Shown here one piece after another: positions 44,066-51,711 of a DNA stretch of 64,000 nt. This DNA comes from Rhizobium sp. ZPR4 (GTDB lineage: Bacteria > Pseudomonadota > Alphaproteobacteria > Rhizobiales > Rhizobiaceae). Position 1 is the stretch's first letter. Every line of letters begins with the position of its first letter. The stretch lies in the NCBI RefSeq assembly GCF_040215725.1, contig NZ_CP157970.1, forward strand, positions 62,001 through 126,000, given 5' to 3'. A program made the position numbers and the translations under genes. Below the pieces are notes generated by a model. That model saw nothing but the letters and a program-made list of their open reading frames with translations. It did no database searches and was not told the origin of the DNA.

Positions 44066-44670
44066 GCGAGGGCCCTCGTTACTAGCGCAGCCGACGCGCC
44101 AAGCGCGAAGACGACAATGCATCCATAGGCAATGGTGTTCGGTGCAGGTATGCGTATGGAAGCGATGTGCAGGGCCGCAAGCGAAAGAAAAATCAAATTC
44201 GTCAGCAGCGGAAAGATATCGTCTCCGAGCCATGGTCGGCACAACAGCAACACGGCCAAAAGAGGAATATCATAGGAAAGCGGCACGCCAAGAAACCGGC
44301 GATCGGCAGACAGGCCGAAATTGCTGAAGTAGCTTAGTCGGATAGCTCCGACCAGCAACAGGACGATCCCGGTCACAAACGAGATGGGCGTTTCCTTGCT
44401 GAGGCCGACAACGATGACCGCCGGTAGGACAGCTCCATAGACGAGATCGGCAAACCCATCGATACTTTTGCCGAAATTGGCGACCTCCTTGCTGCGATTG
44501 CGCGTGCGACCAGCAACGATACCGTCGAGCTGATCAGCCAGCATGGCCCAAAGACCCAGAGCGACCGCCGCCTCGAATTGGCCGTTGAGAGCAAAATGGA
44601 GTGCCAAGCCGGAGAAGACTATTCCGGTGGCAGTGATTGCGTTTGCGGGATCAAACAGGTAGCGGATCAT
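44062..44670 (-). CDS. CDP-alcohol phosphatidyltransferase family membrane enzyme
   Basis: 202 residues from the ATG at 44670, preceded by AGGAGA. Several membrane helices. The catalytic signature is DQLDGIVAGR (Asp46, Asp49) followed by FGKSIDGFADLVYG (Gly67, Asp71, Asp75), the D-x2-D-G-x2-A...G-x3-D-x3-D pattern. There are about four extra residues between the A and G parts compared with PssA or PgsA. It transfers a CDP- or CMP-linked group to an alcohol, or the reverse. Next to the cytidylyltransferase-like gene it could attach a CMP-activated phosphonate to a lipid or polyol (inference). Confidence 0.82.
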   Translation of the reverse strand: MIRYLFDPANAITATGIVFSGLALHFALNGQFEAAVALGLWAMLADQLDGIVAGRTRNRSKEVANFGKSIDGFADLVYGAVLPAVIVVGLSKETPISFVTGIVLLLVGAIRLSYFSNFGLSADRRFLGVPLSYDIPLLAVLLLCRPWLGDDIFPLLTNLIFLSLAALHIASIRIPAPNTIAYGCIVVFALGASAALVTRALA

Positions 44671-44674
44671 ATGA

Positions 44675-45505
44675 TTATTCTCCTGCAATCGCTATCGAGG
44701 ACGCGGATTGACGCTCCTTCAGCGCCGCGATGGGCAGCCCGGGTGGAAACAGTCTCTCGGCAATGCGCAGATCCGCGACGCTGTCTATTTCGTACCATCT
44801 CAATCCGTCACATCGGGCGGCCGCAAGTTGAAGTCCTCGCTTTTCGATGAGCTGAGCAAGCAATTCCTCGGTATACGCCTTGACCGCTCCGGAGCCGACC
44901 AAATCATCGAGCATGGGGATGATGGTCGACCGCAACGTAACACCTGAGAAGCGAAGCAAATTCATGGTCTTGAAGAGCGGAGGTGCGCCGCTTGCCGTGA
45001 GGCTTTCACCGGTCTGTTTCATCCTTATCTCGGCGATGAAGCCATCGTCCGACAGGACCGCAGCCGAGCCCTCCATCGAGCTCTCGAAGGGGGCGACCGC
45101 GGCTACATTGTCGATAGTTCCCATCGTCAATCGTTGTAGCGCGTCGAGTTCAAAAAAGACGTCTCCTTCCAGGAGGTAGGTGTCTCCCTTAAGAAGGGTC
45201 TCACGCGCCAACCAAAGGGAATAGGCGCTTCCGGTACGATCAAAGACCGCGGATTCGACGTAGTCGATCTGAAGTCCGCCAAAACGGCTGCCACAGGCAT
45301 ATTGAATGGCATCCTTGCGATAGCCCACAACGATCGTAACATCCGTCACGCCGACATCTTCCAAATTGCGCAGCGTGTTGTGAAGAATAGGAATGCCATT
45401 GACTTCCACAAGCGGCTTGGGACGGAGATCTGTAAGGGGTCTCAGTCGCTTGCCAAAGCCGGCGGCGAGTATGACGGCTCTTTTGGGACTGCTTAAGATA
45501 GTCAT
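44675..45505 (-). CDS. NTP transferase, PntC/LicC-like (probable phosphonate cytidylyltransferase)
   Basis: 276 residues from ATG 45505. Nucleotide-binding motif RAVILAAGFGKRLRPLTDLR with PKPLVEVNGIPILHNTL, then VTIVVGYRKDAIQYAC, FDRTGSAYSLWLARETLLKG and the metal-site TYLLEGDVFFELDAL. The SAYSLWLAR and LLEGDVFF segments resemble LicC/PntC cytidylyltransferases more than sugar-1-phosphate enzymes. In phosphonate clusters PntC activates 2-aminoethylphosphonate as CMP-AEP. Position between PEP mutase/aminotransferase and a CDP-alcohol phosphotransferase fits that role; the actual substrate is unproven. Confidence 0.8.
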   Translation of the reverse strand: MTILSSPKRAVILAAGFGKRLRPLTDLRPKPLVEVNGIPILHNTLRNLEDVGVTDVTIVVGYRKDAIQYACGSRFGGLQIDYVESAVFDRTGSAYSLWLARETLLKGDTYLLEGDVFFELDALQRLTMGTIDNVAAVAPFESSMEGSAAVLSDDGFIAEIRMKQTGESLTASGAPPLFKTMNLLRFSGVTLRSTIIPMLDDLVGSGAVKAYTEELLAQLIEKRGLQLAAARCDGLRWYEIDSVADLRIAERLFPPGLPIAALKERQSASSIAIAGE

Positions 45506-45548
45506 GACGGTAGACCTTTTCGTTCCTGCGCGTTTCGACGCGAATTGG

Positions 45549-46721
45549 CTATTCCCAGGCATTCAGGATTTCAACGACGCCGCTAAGGCCAGCCTTGAGC
45601 CTGTCCGGAGGAATTCCATATGACAGCCTTAGCCCCATTGGGTCGCCGAAAGCCGTTCCTGAAACGCCGGCCACTCCGGCATGGATGAGCAGCGTGTTGA
45701 CGATGTCGTCCGCATTGGCCCCAGACGTCAGCAGGGCCGATAGATCGAGATAGAAATAAAATCCGCCATCTGCGGCTGGTGGCGGTACACGTTGGAGCAA
45801 AGAGAGTATCTGCAGGCCATGTTGCCTTGCGCTGGCGAGCTGTGAGCGCAGTTTGCCTTCGTAGCTGCCATCCCCGTTTCGCAAGTGCCCCAGTATCGCA
45901 TGCTGTGCAATGACATTCGCATTTGAAGTCGTGTGCGATTGTAAGGCTTTAACAGCTGAAACAACGTCTTTGGGTCCGGCCAGATAACCTATGCGCCATC
46001 CAGTCAAGGCAAGGGACTTGGAGAAGGCGTTGACGATAATCGTTCGAGAGCGAACTTCCGGAACAAGCGACACGATCGGATGATGGCGGTGTGTTCCATG
46101 GGTAAAGTCAGAATAGCATTCGTCGAAAATAATCCAGAGATTGCGACTGATCGCCAAATCTGCAAGTTCGATGAGTGTCTTGACGTCGTAGACCGCGCCG
46201 GTCGGATTATTGGGCGTATTAATGATGATCGCCCGTGTCCGATCGGTCGTTGCGGCCTTTATCGCGGCCAAGGATGGCACGAAGGCCGTCTTCCGCGTGT
46301 CGACAAATACGGGGTTTCCGCCTGCAATAAGCACCTGCGCCGGGAAAGTCGTCCAATAGGGTGCCGGGATGATGATCTCATCTCCGGGATTGAGGAGTAC
46401 CATCGCGGCATTGAATAAAGCCTGCTTAGCACCCGTCGTTACAGCGATCTCTTCGCTCTTCCAGATTTGCCCGGTTTCGAGTGCCACTTTGCGCGCGATG
46501 GCCTCACGCAGTTCCGTCATGCCAATTGTGTCTGTATAGCGATTGATACCTCTTTCAATCGCGTCGATCGCGGCATCACGGATGGTTGGGGCTAGGTCGC
46601 TCCAAATTTCTCCCGCCGTCAGATCGATGACTTCCTTTCCGGCATCGGCTGCAGACTTTGCCGCAGCCCTTGCAGCCGCAGTGCCCGAAGAACCAAACAA
46701 ACTTGTCCGTTGCGCCAACAT
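45549..46721 (-). CDS. PLP-dependent class I aminotransferase (aspartate-aminotransferase-like)
   Basis: 390 residues from ATG 46721, with GGAGGG six bases upstream. Fold type I motifs: VTTGAKQALFNAAMVLLNPG, IPAPYWTTFPAQVLIAGG, IINTPNNPTGAVYDVKTL, IIFDECYSDFTHG and the PLP lysine in NAFSKSLALTGWRIGYLAGP. It resembles the aspartate aminotransferase Ib group, not the PhnW-type AEP transaminase. Next to PEP mutase and with no decarboxylase gene, it probably converts phosphonopyruvate to phosphonoalanine, as known for phosphonoalanine-making clusters; AEP formation would need a decarboxylase from elsewhere. Confidence 0.85.
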   Translation of the reverse strand: MLAQRTSLFGSSGTAAARAAAKSAADAGKEVIDLTAGEIWSDLAPTIRDAAIDAIERGINRYTDTIGMTELREAIARKVALETGQIWKSEEIAVTTGAKQALFNAAMVLLNPGDEIIIPAPYWTTFPAQVLIAGGNPVFVDTRKTAFVPSLAAIKAATTDRTRAIIINTPNNPTGAVYDVKTLIELADLAISRNLWIIFDECYSDFTHGTHRHHPIVSLVPEVRSRTIIVNAFSKSLALTGWRIGYLAGPKDVVSAVKALQSHTTSNANVIAQHAILGHLRNGDGSYEGKLRSQLASARQHGLQILSLLQRVPPPAADGGFYFYLDLSALLTSGANADDIVNTLLIHAGVAGVSGTAFGDPMGLRLSYGIPPDRLKAGLSGVVEILNAWE

Positions 46722-46774
46722 ATGTGCCCTCCACAATGTCGTCTTGATGGGATCGCTTCTGCTTTTCCTGTGAC

Positions 46775-47704
46775 TTAGGTCCCTTGCCGCGGCAGATAGC
46801 GCTCTTCCGCGTTGGCGAGTTCGTCGTAATCAATCAGGTTGAATAGTTCGTCGAGGCCAGCAACTTGTCCTTCGATGCCAGCGATACTCTCCTCCGCTTG
46901 AATGCGGGCGCAGATGTCGCGCATCCCGGCAACGGCCGCCCGCATCGTGTGGTTGGCCCAGATGACAGTTGAAATGCCTGCTTTGCGATAGGCGGAGACG
47001 GGGGTTTTGTAGTACTTCGTCGGCACGATCACGACGGGAAGCTTGTTGTCCCATTCCTTGGCAAAGGCGAGGATTTCGTCAGCAACTGCCTTGCGGGAAT
47101 GGATGAGGATAGCGTCGGCGCCGGCTTTGGCGTAGGCGTGCGCTCTTATCAGTGCTTCATCAAGACCGTGCCCGGCAATCAGGGCCTCGATGCGGGCGAC
47201 GAGGACGAAGTCAGGCCCCGTCGTATCCTTTACGGCTTGCAGCCGACCGCTGAATTCGTCGATGTCGGCCAGCGGATGCCTGTCGCCGACGAAAGAGTTC
47301 ATCTTCGGGAAGCCCTTGTCCTCAAGGCAAATCCCTGCCGCCCCGCGCTGTTCAAGTTTCCTTGAAACGATGCGCGCATTGTTGAAGTTGCCAAAGCCGC
47401 TGTCACCGTCGACGAGGACGGGAATGTTGGTGGCATCGACCATGCGTTCGACAACGTCAACGACCTGGCTCCAGCTTGCTTCGTTGGCATCCCGATAACC
47501 GAGCGCCGAGGAGATGGAAAGGCCGGAGGCCCAGAGCCCTTTGAAGCCGGCGCGTTCGGCGATCGCTGCCGAAAGGCCGTCATGCGCTTCCATGAGAAAC
47601 GTCAGATCGTTGGAACGAATGAGTTCGCGAAGGGTTGTCGGTAATGGGGCTACCGATAGAGCTTCGGCGTGTGTCGGATATGCAATCGCCTTGTTCATTG
47701 TCAT
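46775..47704 (-). CDS. pepM: Phosphoenolpyruvate mutase
   Basis: 309 residues, isocitrate-lyase-like TIM barrel. Diagnostic PepM text: LMEAHDGLSAAIAERAGFKG, LWASGLSISSALGYRDANEA, VLVDGDSGFGNFNNARIV, the mutase motif EDKGFPKMNSF (EDKx5NS), then LVARIEALIAGHGLDEALIR and VIVPTKYYKTPV and WANHTMRAAV. The EDKx5NS motif separates true PEP mutases from phosphonopyruvate hydrolase and lyases. It forms the C-P bond (PEP to phosphonopyruvate), the committed step of phosphonate biosynthesis. First gene of the operon; the start has GGAGGC upstream. The downstream step normally needs phosphonopyruvate decarboxylase to pull the equilibrium; none is in the window, so transamination must do so. Confidence 0.96.
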   Translation of the reverse strand: MTMNKAIAYPTHAEALSVAPLPTTLRELIRSNDLTFLMEAHDGLSAAIAERAGFKGLWASGLSISSALGYRDANEASWSQVVDVVERMVDATNIPVLVDGDSGFGNFNNARIVSRKLEQRGAAGICLEDKGFPKMNSFVGDRHPLADIDEFSGRLQAVKDTTGPDFVLVARIEALIAGHGLDEALIRAHAYAKAGADAILIHSRKAVADEILAFAKEWDNKLPVVIVPTKYYKTPVSAYRKAGISTVIWANHTMRAAVAGMRDICARIQAEESIAGIEGQVAGLDELFNLIDYDELANAEERYLPRQGT

Positions 47705-48072
47705 GCCTCCTTCATAAAACTCAGGTTGATTGTGTTTATGAGGAAAGGCAAGGTATATCTCGAATATATCTGAGATATACTTTCGAAAACCCGATATCGT
47801 GGAAGTTTAATTATGAAAAACAATGGGATTGTAGGGTATATCTCGATATATTCCAAACATATTCCTTCGGAGCCGTCAGTAGTGGGCGATGGAAGGGAAG
47901 CCAAGCGCCAAAAATCTTTAAGATTGCGGATTAGAGGAGGGCGGTCGCTGTCTTGTGCTGGTCAGCTGCGTTGCGACTTAACGGTGTGCACTGGAAAATA
48001 CTCCTTGAAACGGCTGGGACATCAGCGCGATAACAAGATCACCCCTTCAACGCCTTAACATCGAGGGAGAAG
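47705..48072. promoter_or_regulatory. Divergent control region with GTATATCTC palindromes
   Basis: The 368 bases between pepM and the first regulator gene hold a perfect 9-bp inverted repeat, GTATATCTC-N10-GAGATATAC, at 47753-47780, about 50 bases before the pepM start. A second site GTATATCTCGATATATTC (47836-47853) shares the GGTATATCTCGA core. They bracket the likely promoters of both directions and are good candidates for binding by the GntR-type regulator encoded at 48.8 kb. The regulator gene at 48073 has GAGGGAG as ribosome-binding site. Confidence 0.6.
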
Positions 48073-48609
48073 ATGGCGGCCCAAATTGTTTCGATCGGGG
48101 GTATACGCGCCTTCCTTGCGAAAGGGTCTCATCAGGCTGAAGCCTTGCGAGCTTTGCGTGACGATTTCGAATGCGCTTTCGCTATATTTCGTCATGCGGT
48201 GCAAAAGGACTTGTCATCCTTTACTTTTTCGGGCCTTCAACTGCCTACCATCTTCGACAACAGACTACCGGAAGCACCGGTTCCCTGCGGCGATGCGTTT
48301 GCAGTCGAGATGGCGATCCTTCAAGAGCATCTGCACGACCGTATAACTCTGCTTGCCCAAAACCGGCAGATGCTACGCGAGATCTGGGCATTTAATGAAC
48401 GGACCCGCTGGTTTCGCCATGTAGAGGTAAAGTCGCCGGAAACTGCCGGCAAAGTCGTCGACGAACTCGCAGATTTGATTGCTGTCCTTCGTTCAAAGGA
48501 GGTTCATCAGGTTCTGGCCGTCCTTGCACGATGCGAAGAGCGCCGTGTCGCCTTGATCGAAACTTTGGTCCGGCAAGCGGCTGCTCTCGAACGCCCGAAC
48601 GAGAGATAA
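48073..48609 (+). CDS. Ligand-domain-only relative of the GntR/FCD-like regulator (no DNA-binding domain)
   Basis: 178 residues. The segment DDFECAFAIFRHAVQKDLSS lines up with EDYEIAFAVLKHVISAHIES of the next regulator. IWAFNERTRWFRHVEVKSPE lines up with IRSFNGRTTYIRQLDLQQPA, and VLARCEERRVALIETLVRQA with LERLYKDKIALLHHLVAEGN. It therefore shares the helical C-terminal sensor domain but starts where the winged helix should be. It has its own ribosome-binding site and no sign of decay, so it may act as a dimerising antagonist or ligand sensor. Not recognised beyond that. Confidence 0.65.
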   Translation: MAAQIVSIGGIRAFLAKGSHQAEALRALRDDFECAFAIFRHAVQKDLSSFTFSGLQLPTIFDNRLPEAPVPCGDAFAVEMAILQEHLHDRITLLAQNRQMLREIWAFNERTRWFRHVEVKSPETAGKVVDELADLIAVLRSKEVHQVLAVLARCEERRVALIETLVRQAAALERPNER

Positions 48610-48799
48610 AATACGACTAATTGACAAAACTACGGTTTTTCGGACTTCCCAGCTTGCACAGCGTGCGATATTTTCTCGCCCTGCCTTTGACGGGTATTTT
48701 TAAAGCCAGAAGCTTGCAGTCATCGATTTCGCAGCCATGTGCGATGGTCGCGAGTAACGGCTTGTGCCGCTCGGGGCGGCTTCGCCTTTGGAGGGAGCA

Positions 48800-49525
48800 A
48801 TGTTTGGCAACGAAGTGAATTTCGTCGATGAGCGGTCATTGGCCGATCGCTTCAAGACCGCGCAGATCTACCGTCGCCTTAAGGAGCTTCTTCTGTTCCA
48901 GAAAATCCCTCCGCGCACCAAACTTGACATCGGGGCGCTTGCTCATCGCCTTAACGTAAGCAAGACGCCGGTTCGTGAGGCCCTGATCATGCTCGCCGAA
49001 GAACGGATCATCCAAGTCTTGCCCGGAAGCGGCTATTTTTCGAAGCCGCTGAGAGCAGCGGAGATCGCGGAAGATTATGAAATCGCCTTCGCCGTACTCA
49101 AGCACGTGATCAGCGCGCATATAGAATCCTTTGCCAGCGCCAGCCTCCCAAGACCGACCTCGGCGTCAAACGCCGCGCAGGATATTGCTCGCAATGTGCG
49201 ATCCTATGTGGATTTCATTGAAGCGCTTTTGGAACGTATCGTATCCATAGGCGGCAACGAATTGTCTTTGCAGATGATTCGTTCCTTCAATGGCCGGACG
49301 ACCTATATCAGACAACTGGACCTTCAACAGCCTGCACGCTTCGCGCAGATTGCAAGTTCGGTCGGAGAGCTAGTTGAGCGCCTGGAACAGGCGGATGCGG
49401 CCGGCGCCATCGATAGGCTCGAACGGCTTTACAAAGATAAAATCGCCCTTCTTCATCACCTCGTGGCGGAAGGAAATCGCCACGCCATGGGCGCTGGTGG
49501 CCAATGGGAAGACTTTGTGCACTAG
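48800..49525 (+). CDS. GntR family transcriptional regulator with helical C-terminal domain
   Basis: 241 residues from ATG 48800 with GGAGGGA upstream; a GTG at 48764 lacks a site. The winged helix: IYRRLKELLLFQKIPPRTKL, IGALAHRLNVSKTPVREALI, LAEERIIQVLPGSGYF. The C-terminal helices (EIAFAVLKHVISAHIESFAS, MIRSFNGRTTYIRQLDLQQP) are FCD-like in size but lack a clear set of metal-binding His. A probable regulator of the divergent phosphonate operon through the GTATATCTC sites; repressor or activator unknown. The 48610-48799 spacer holds no gene. Confidence 0.85.
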   Translation: MFGNEVNFVDERSLADRFKTAQIYRRLKELLLFQKIPPRTKLDIGALAHRLNVSKTPVREALIMLAEERIIQVLPGSGYFSKPLRAAEIAEDYEIAFAVLKHVISAHIESFASASLPRPTSASNAAQDIARNVRSYVDFIEALLERIVSIGGNELSLQMIRSFNGRTTYIRQLDLQQPARFAQIASSVGELVERLEQADAAGAIDRLERLYKDKIALLHHLVAEGNRHAMGAGGQWEDFVH

Positions 49526-49549
49526 GGGCGCTAACCGCCAATTGGGACA

Positions 49550-50281
49550 CTAAGTCGATCCAGGAAAAGACATCCCGTCAAGGAGGCGGATGTTGCAACT
49601 CAACATATTGCCGGTCAGACGCTTCACTTCGGTAACCTGAATAGGGCCGACCTCCGCGGTATGGCGCACATGGAGGCCGGCACTCGGCCTCACGTTGAAT
49701 TCACCAATCCTCAAGGCGCGTATACGTCCATTCGAGCCTGGCCAGATGACGGGATAAAAGGCTGTCACTTGATCCTGGGGTGGCCGAGGAATCCAGATTG
49801 ATTGGAGCGGAAGATTAGCATCGACGAGCCGGTTGACCAGCCGCTCAAGCTCGCCGGAGTGCATTCCCGTGTCGTCGACTTTGAAAGTCAACCCACCCCA
49901 GCCGGTTCCGACGGCCGTTTGAACGACAGGATAGGGAAGGGCCACGGCAACAAGATAAAGCGCGGTATGGAGACGCATGGCCGCATAGCGTGGTAACCAA
50001 TCTATTTTGACGGTCAACTTGTCTCCTGCAGTAAGGTCTTCGATAGTCTGTTCACAGACATGTTCTAGGACGTCTGCCTTCGTGTGGTGCCATTGGCTGT
50101 TCTCGATACGAAAGTGTCCCCCGTTTGCAAGCAAAAGCTCGCCACTGTCTGAAGGTGAAGTTCCAATGGCGGGGCAAAATACGGTACGATCGAAAATGAC
50201 ACGATTGGCCTGTTGCGATACAACCATTGCTTCAGTTTCGATCTTATAGGGATCGTTCAAAAACTCCAGAAATGTCGACAT
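49550..50281 (-). CDS. AlaX-like (alanyl-tRNA editing domain) protein with altered metal site
   Basis: 243 residues from ATG 50281, which has CGGAG upstream; the frame extends 92 codons further into sequence that looks like promoter. FLEFLNDPYKIETEAMVV, RVIFDRTVFCPAIGTSPSDS, then VKIDWLPRYAAMRLHTALYL and PSAGLHVRHTAEVGPIQVTE are the AlaRS-editing-domain landmarks. AlaX needs HxxxH and CxxxH to bind zinc; here they read H105-TAL-Y109 and S200-AGL-H204, so two of four ligands are replaced. Editing of Ser- or Gly-tRNA(Ala) is therefore doubtful. Beside a cluster that may make an amino-acid mimic, a binding or self-protection role is conceivable (inference). Confidence 0.75.
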   Translation of the reverse strand: MSTFLEFLNDPYKIETEAMVVSQQANRVIFDRTVFCPAIGTSPSDSGELLLANGGHFRIENSQWHHTKADVLEHVCEQTIEDLTAGDKLTVKIDWLPRYAAMRLHTALYLVAVALPYPVVQTAVGTGWGGLTFKVDDTGMHSGELERLVNRLVDANLPLQSIWIPRPPQDQVTAFYPVIWPGSNGRIRALRIGEFNVRPSAGLHVRHTAEVGPIQVTEVKRLTGNMLSCNIRLLDGMSFPGST

Positions 50282-50873
50282 GACCGCTCCGAATTGGTCG
50301 TCCATGCTTCCGCGGGCACGTACGTCAAGATAAGCGTGAAGTGCCATTAAATCACTGAAATATTTGTCATAATCAAATGGATATTTACAGAGTTGTTGGA
50401 TTGGTTTTCTATTATCCGGCTTATCTTGTTCGAACTTGCGGTTGTCCGGCCGAATGAGTTGTCGAGCTTTACATGATGTCGCCTGAGCCGTGCATCCTCG
50501 AACAAAGCAATTCATGGTTCCATGTCTTATCCACACCAAGTTTGACATTGATGTCATGTTCCAGATGTAGGTTGCGCTTCGTCACTCATCTGGCGATGCG
50601 AGCAATTGTATAGCCGAGCAATCTTTGCTGTGGCTGTTTGTTTGCGCCACAAGTGACCTGATCGTCAAACGTCTGGCCGACTTGCATTAGAGGCCGAGAT
50701 ATTTTGGCCCTGCCATGTCAGCCACCAGAAGCTGTAAACAGCGTAGTGACGTGAATTAAGCTCACACTGCTGATCAAGTGAGCGATTGATCGCCGGAAAC
50801 GCCGCCCGAAGCGGTCAGCCGGTGCTGCAGTAATATCTTCTTGCTTTGTCGCACAACTTTGAAGATCGCTGTC
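50282..50873. promoter_or_regulatory. Long divergent intergenic region upstream of luxR and the AlaX-like gene
   Basis: 592 bases without a supported gene. TGACAT-TG-ATGTCA (50543-50556) is a 6-bp arm palindrome that could be an operator. The rest shows no clear hairpin. The minus-strand frame continuous with the AlaX-like gene passes through here to 50557, but it lacks family similarity. Confidence 0.4.
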
Positions 50874-51638
50874 ATGTCGAACCATTGGACATTACCCGGC
50901 AATCCTATTTTTCCGGTCCACACCCTCGAGGAAACATACTATTTTTTGGCCGAGTTGGAGGCCTGCACGACCCAGGGCGAACTGGCGGATGCTGTTGTCC
51001 GATATGTACAGCGGTTTGGCGCGACGAATGTGCTGGTTGGTACCATGCCGAAAATCGGCGCCACGAAACGTCAGCAGATAGGCCATGTTTTGATTAACGC
51101 CTGGCCCAATGATTGGTCGGCTCGTTATTTCTCACAAAACTATTTGTTCAAGGATCCCACCATTGCGCTGGTTCGCGAAGGGCTTGAAAGCTTTTTCTGG
51201 AGCGACGACGAGGTTGTGAAGGCTCGTGTTGGCGCGTTGGTAATGGGCGAGGCCAAGGAGTTCGGTCTTGAACAGGGTTTTACAATGACGTTGCCCAGTC
51301 TGGGACATGAACATGTCGGCTTCTCGATCGCTGGTGAACGCCTTGACCTCTCACCCGAGAGCAGAAGGAATCTGGCACTCGTCGCGAGCTTCGCTATCTA
51401 TAGAGCGCTTCGGATACGCCGGACTCAACAAAACAGCACCATTTTTAGCCTTACAAGGCGAGAGCGAGAAGTTCTTCAACTGGCGGCCGAAGGCTGGAAA
51501 GAACGCCAAATCGCCGCGCGCCTCGGGATCACCGATCACGCCATTGACAAATATATGCGTTCTTGCCGCGAAAAGCTTGGCTCGCGCAACACCAATCACG
51601 CCATCGCCGTCGCCCTGCGGGGTGGGTTAATTTCGTAA
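50874..51638 (+). CDS. LuxR-type quorum-sensing regulator
   Basis: 254 residues from ATG 50874. The N-terminal autoinducer-binding domain shows INAWPNDWSARYFSQNYLFK with DPTIALVREGLESFFW (conserved W, Y, D, P, W) and GFTMTLPSLGHEHVGFSIAG. The C-terminal GerE helix-turn-helix is LTRREREVLQLAAEGWKERQ, IAARLGITDHAIDKYMRSCR and EKLGSRNTNHAIAVALRGGL. It lies 73 bases before the luxI homologue on the same strand, the standard pairing, and probably activates it through the palindrome at 51638-51657. Confidence 0.93.
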   Translation: MSNHWTLPGNPIFPVHTLEETYYFLAELEACTTQGELADAVVRYVQRFGATNVLVGTMPKIGATKRQQIGHVLINAWPNDWSARYFSQNYLFKDPTIALVREGLESFFWSDDEVVKARVGALVMGEAKEFGLEQGFTMTLPSLGHEHVGFSIAGERLDLSPESRRNLALVASFAIYRALRIRRTQQNSTIFSLTRREREVLQLAAEGWKERQIAARLGITDHAIDKYMRSCREKLGSRNTNHAIAVALRGGLIS

Positions 51639-51657
51639 GGTACGCTTTTCCGTACCT
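51638..51657. promoter_or_regulatory. lux-box-like palindrome before luxI
   Basis: AGGTACG (51638-51644), six bases, CGTACCT (51651-51657): a perfect 7-bp inverted repeat with the 20-bp total length of LuxR-type binding sites, 54 bases upstream of the luxI start. It begins on the last base of the luxR stop. A terminator is less likely because no T-run follows. Confidence 0.6.
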
Positions 51658-51711
51658 GTCGTCGCCGATGGACAGTCCGATGATCATCCTGCCAATAGGA
51701 GGATTATCGCT

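Noticed and set aside
50282..50557. N-terminal extension of the AlaX-like frame up to 50557
   Set aside because: The family domain begins at the ATG at 50281, which has a ribosome-binding site; the upstream part contains an operator-like palindrome.
51638..51657. luxR-luxI palindrome as an intrinsic terminator
   Set aside because: No T-run follows; length and position suit a LuxR-binding site better.
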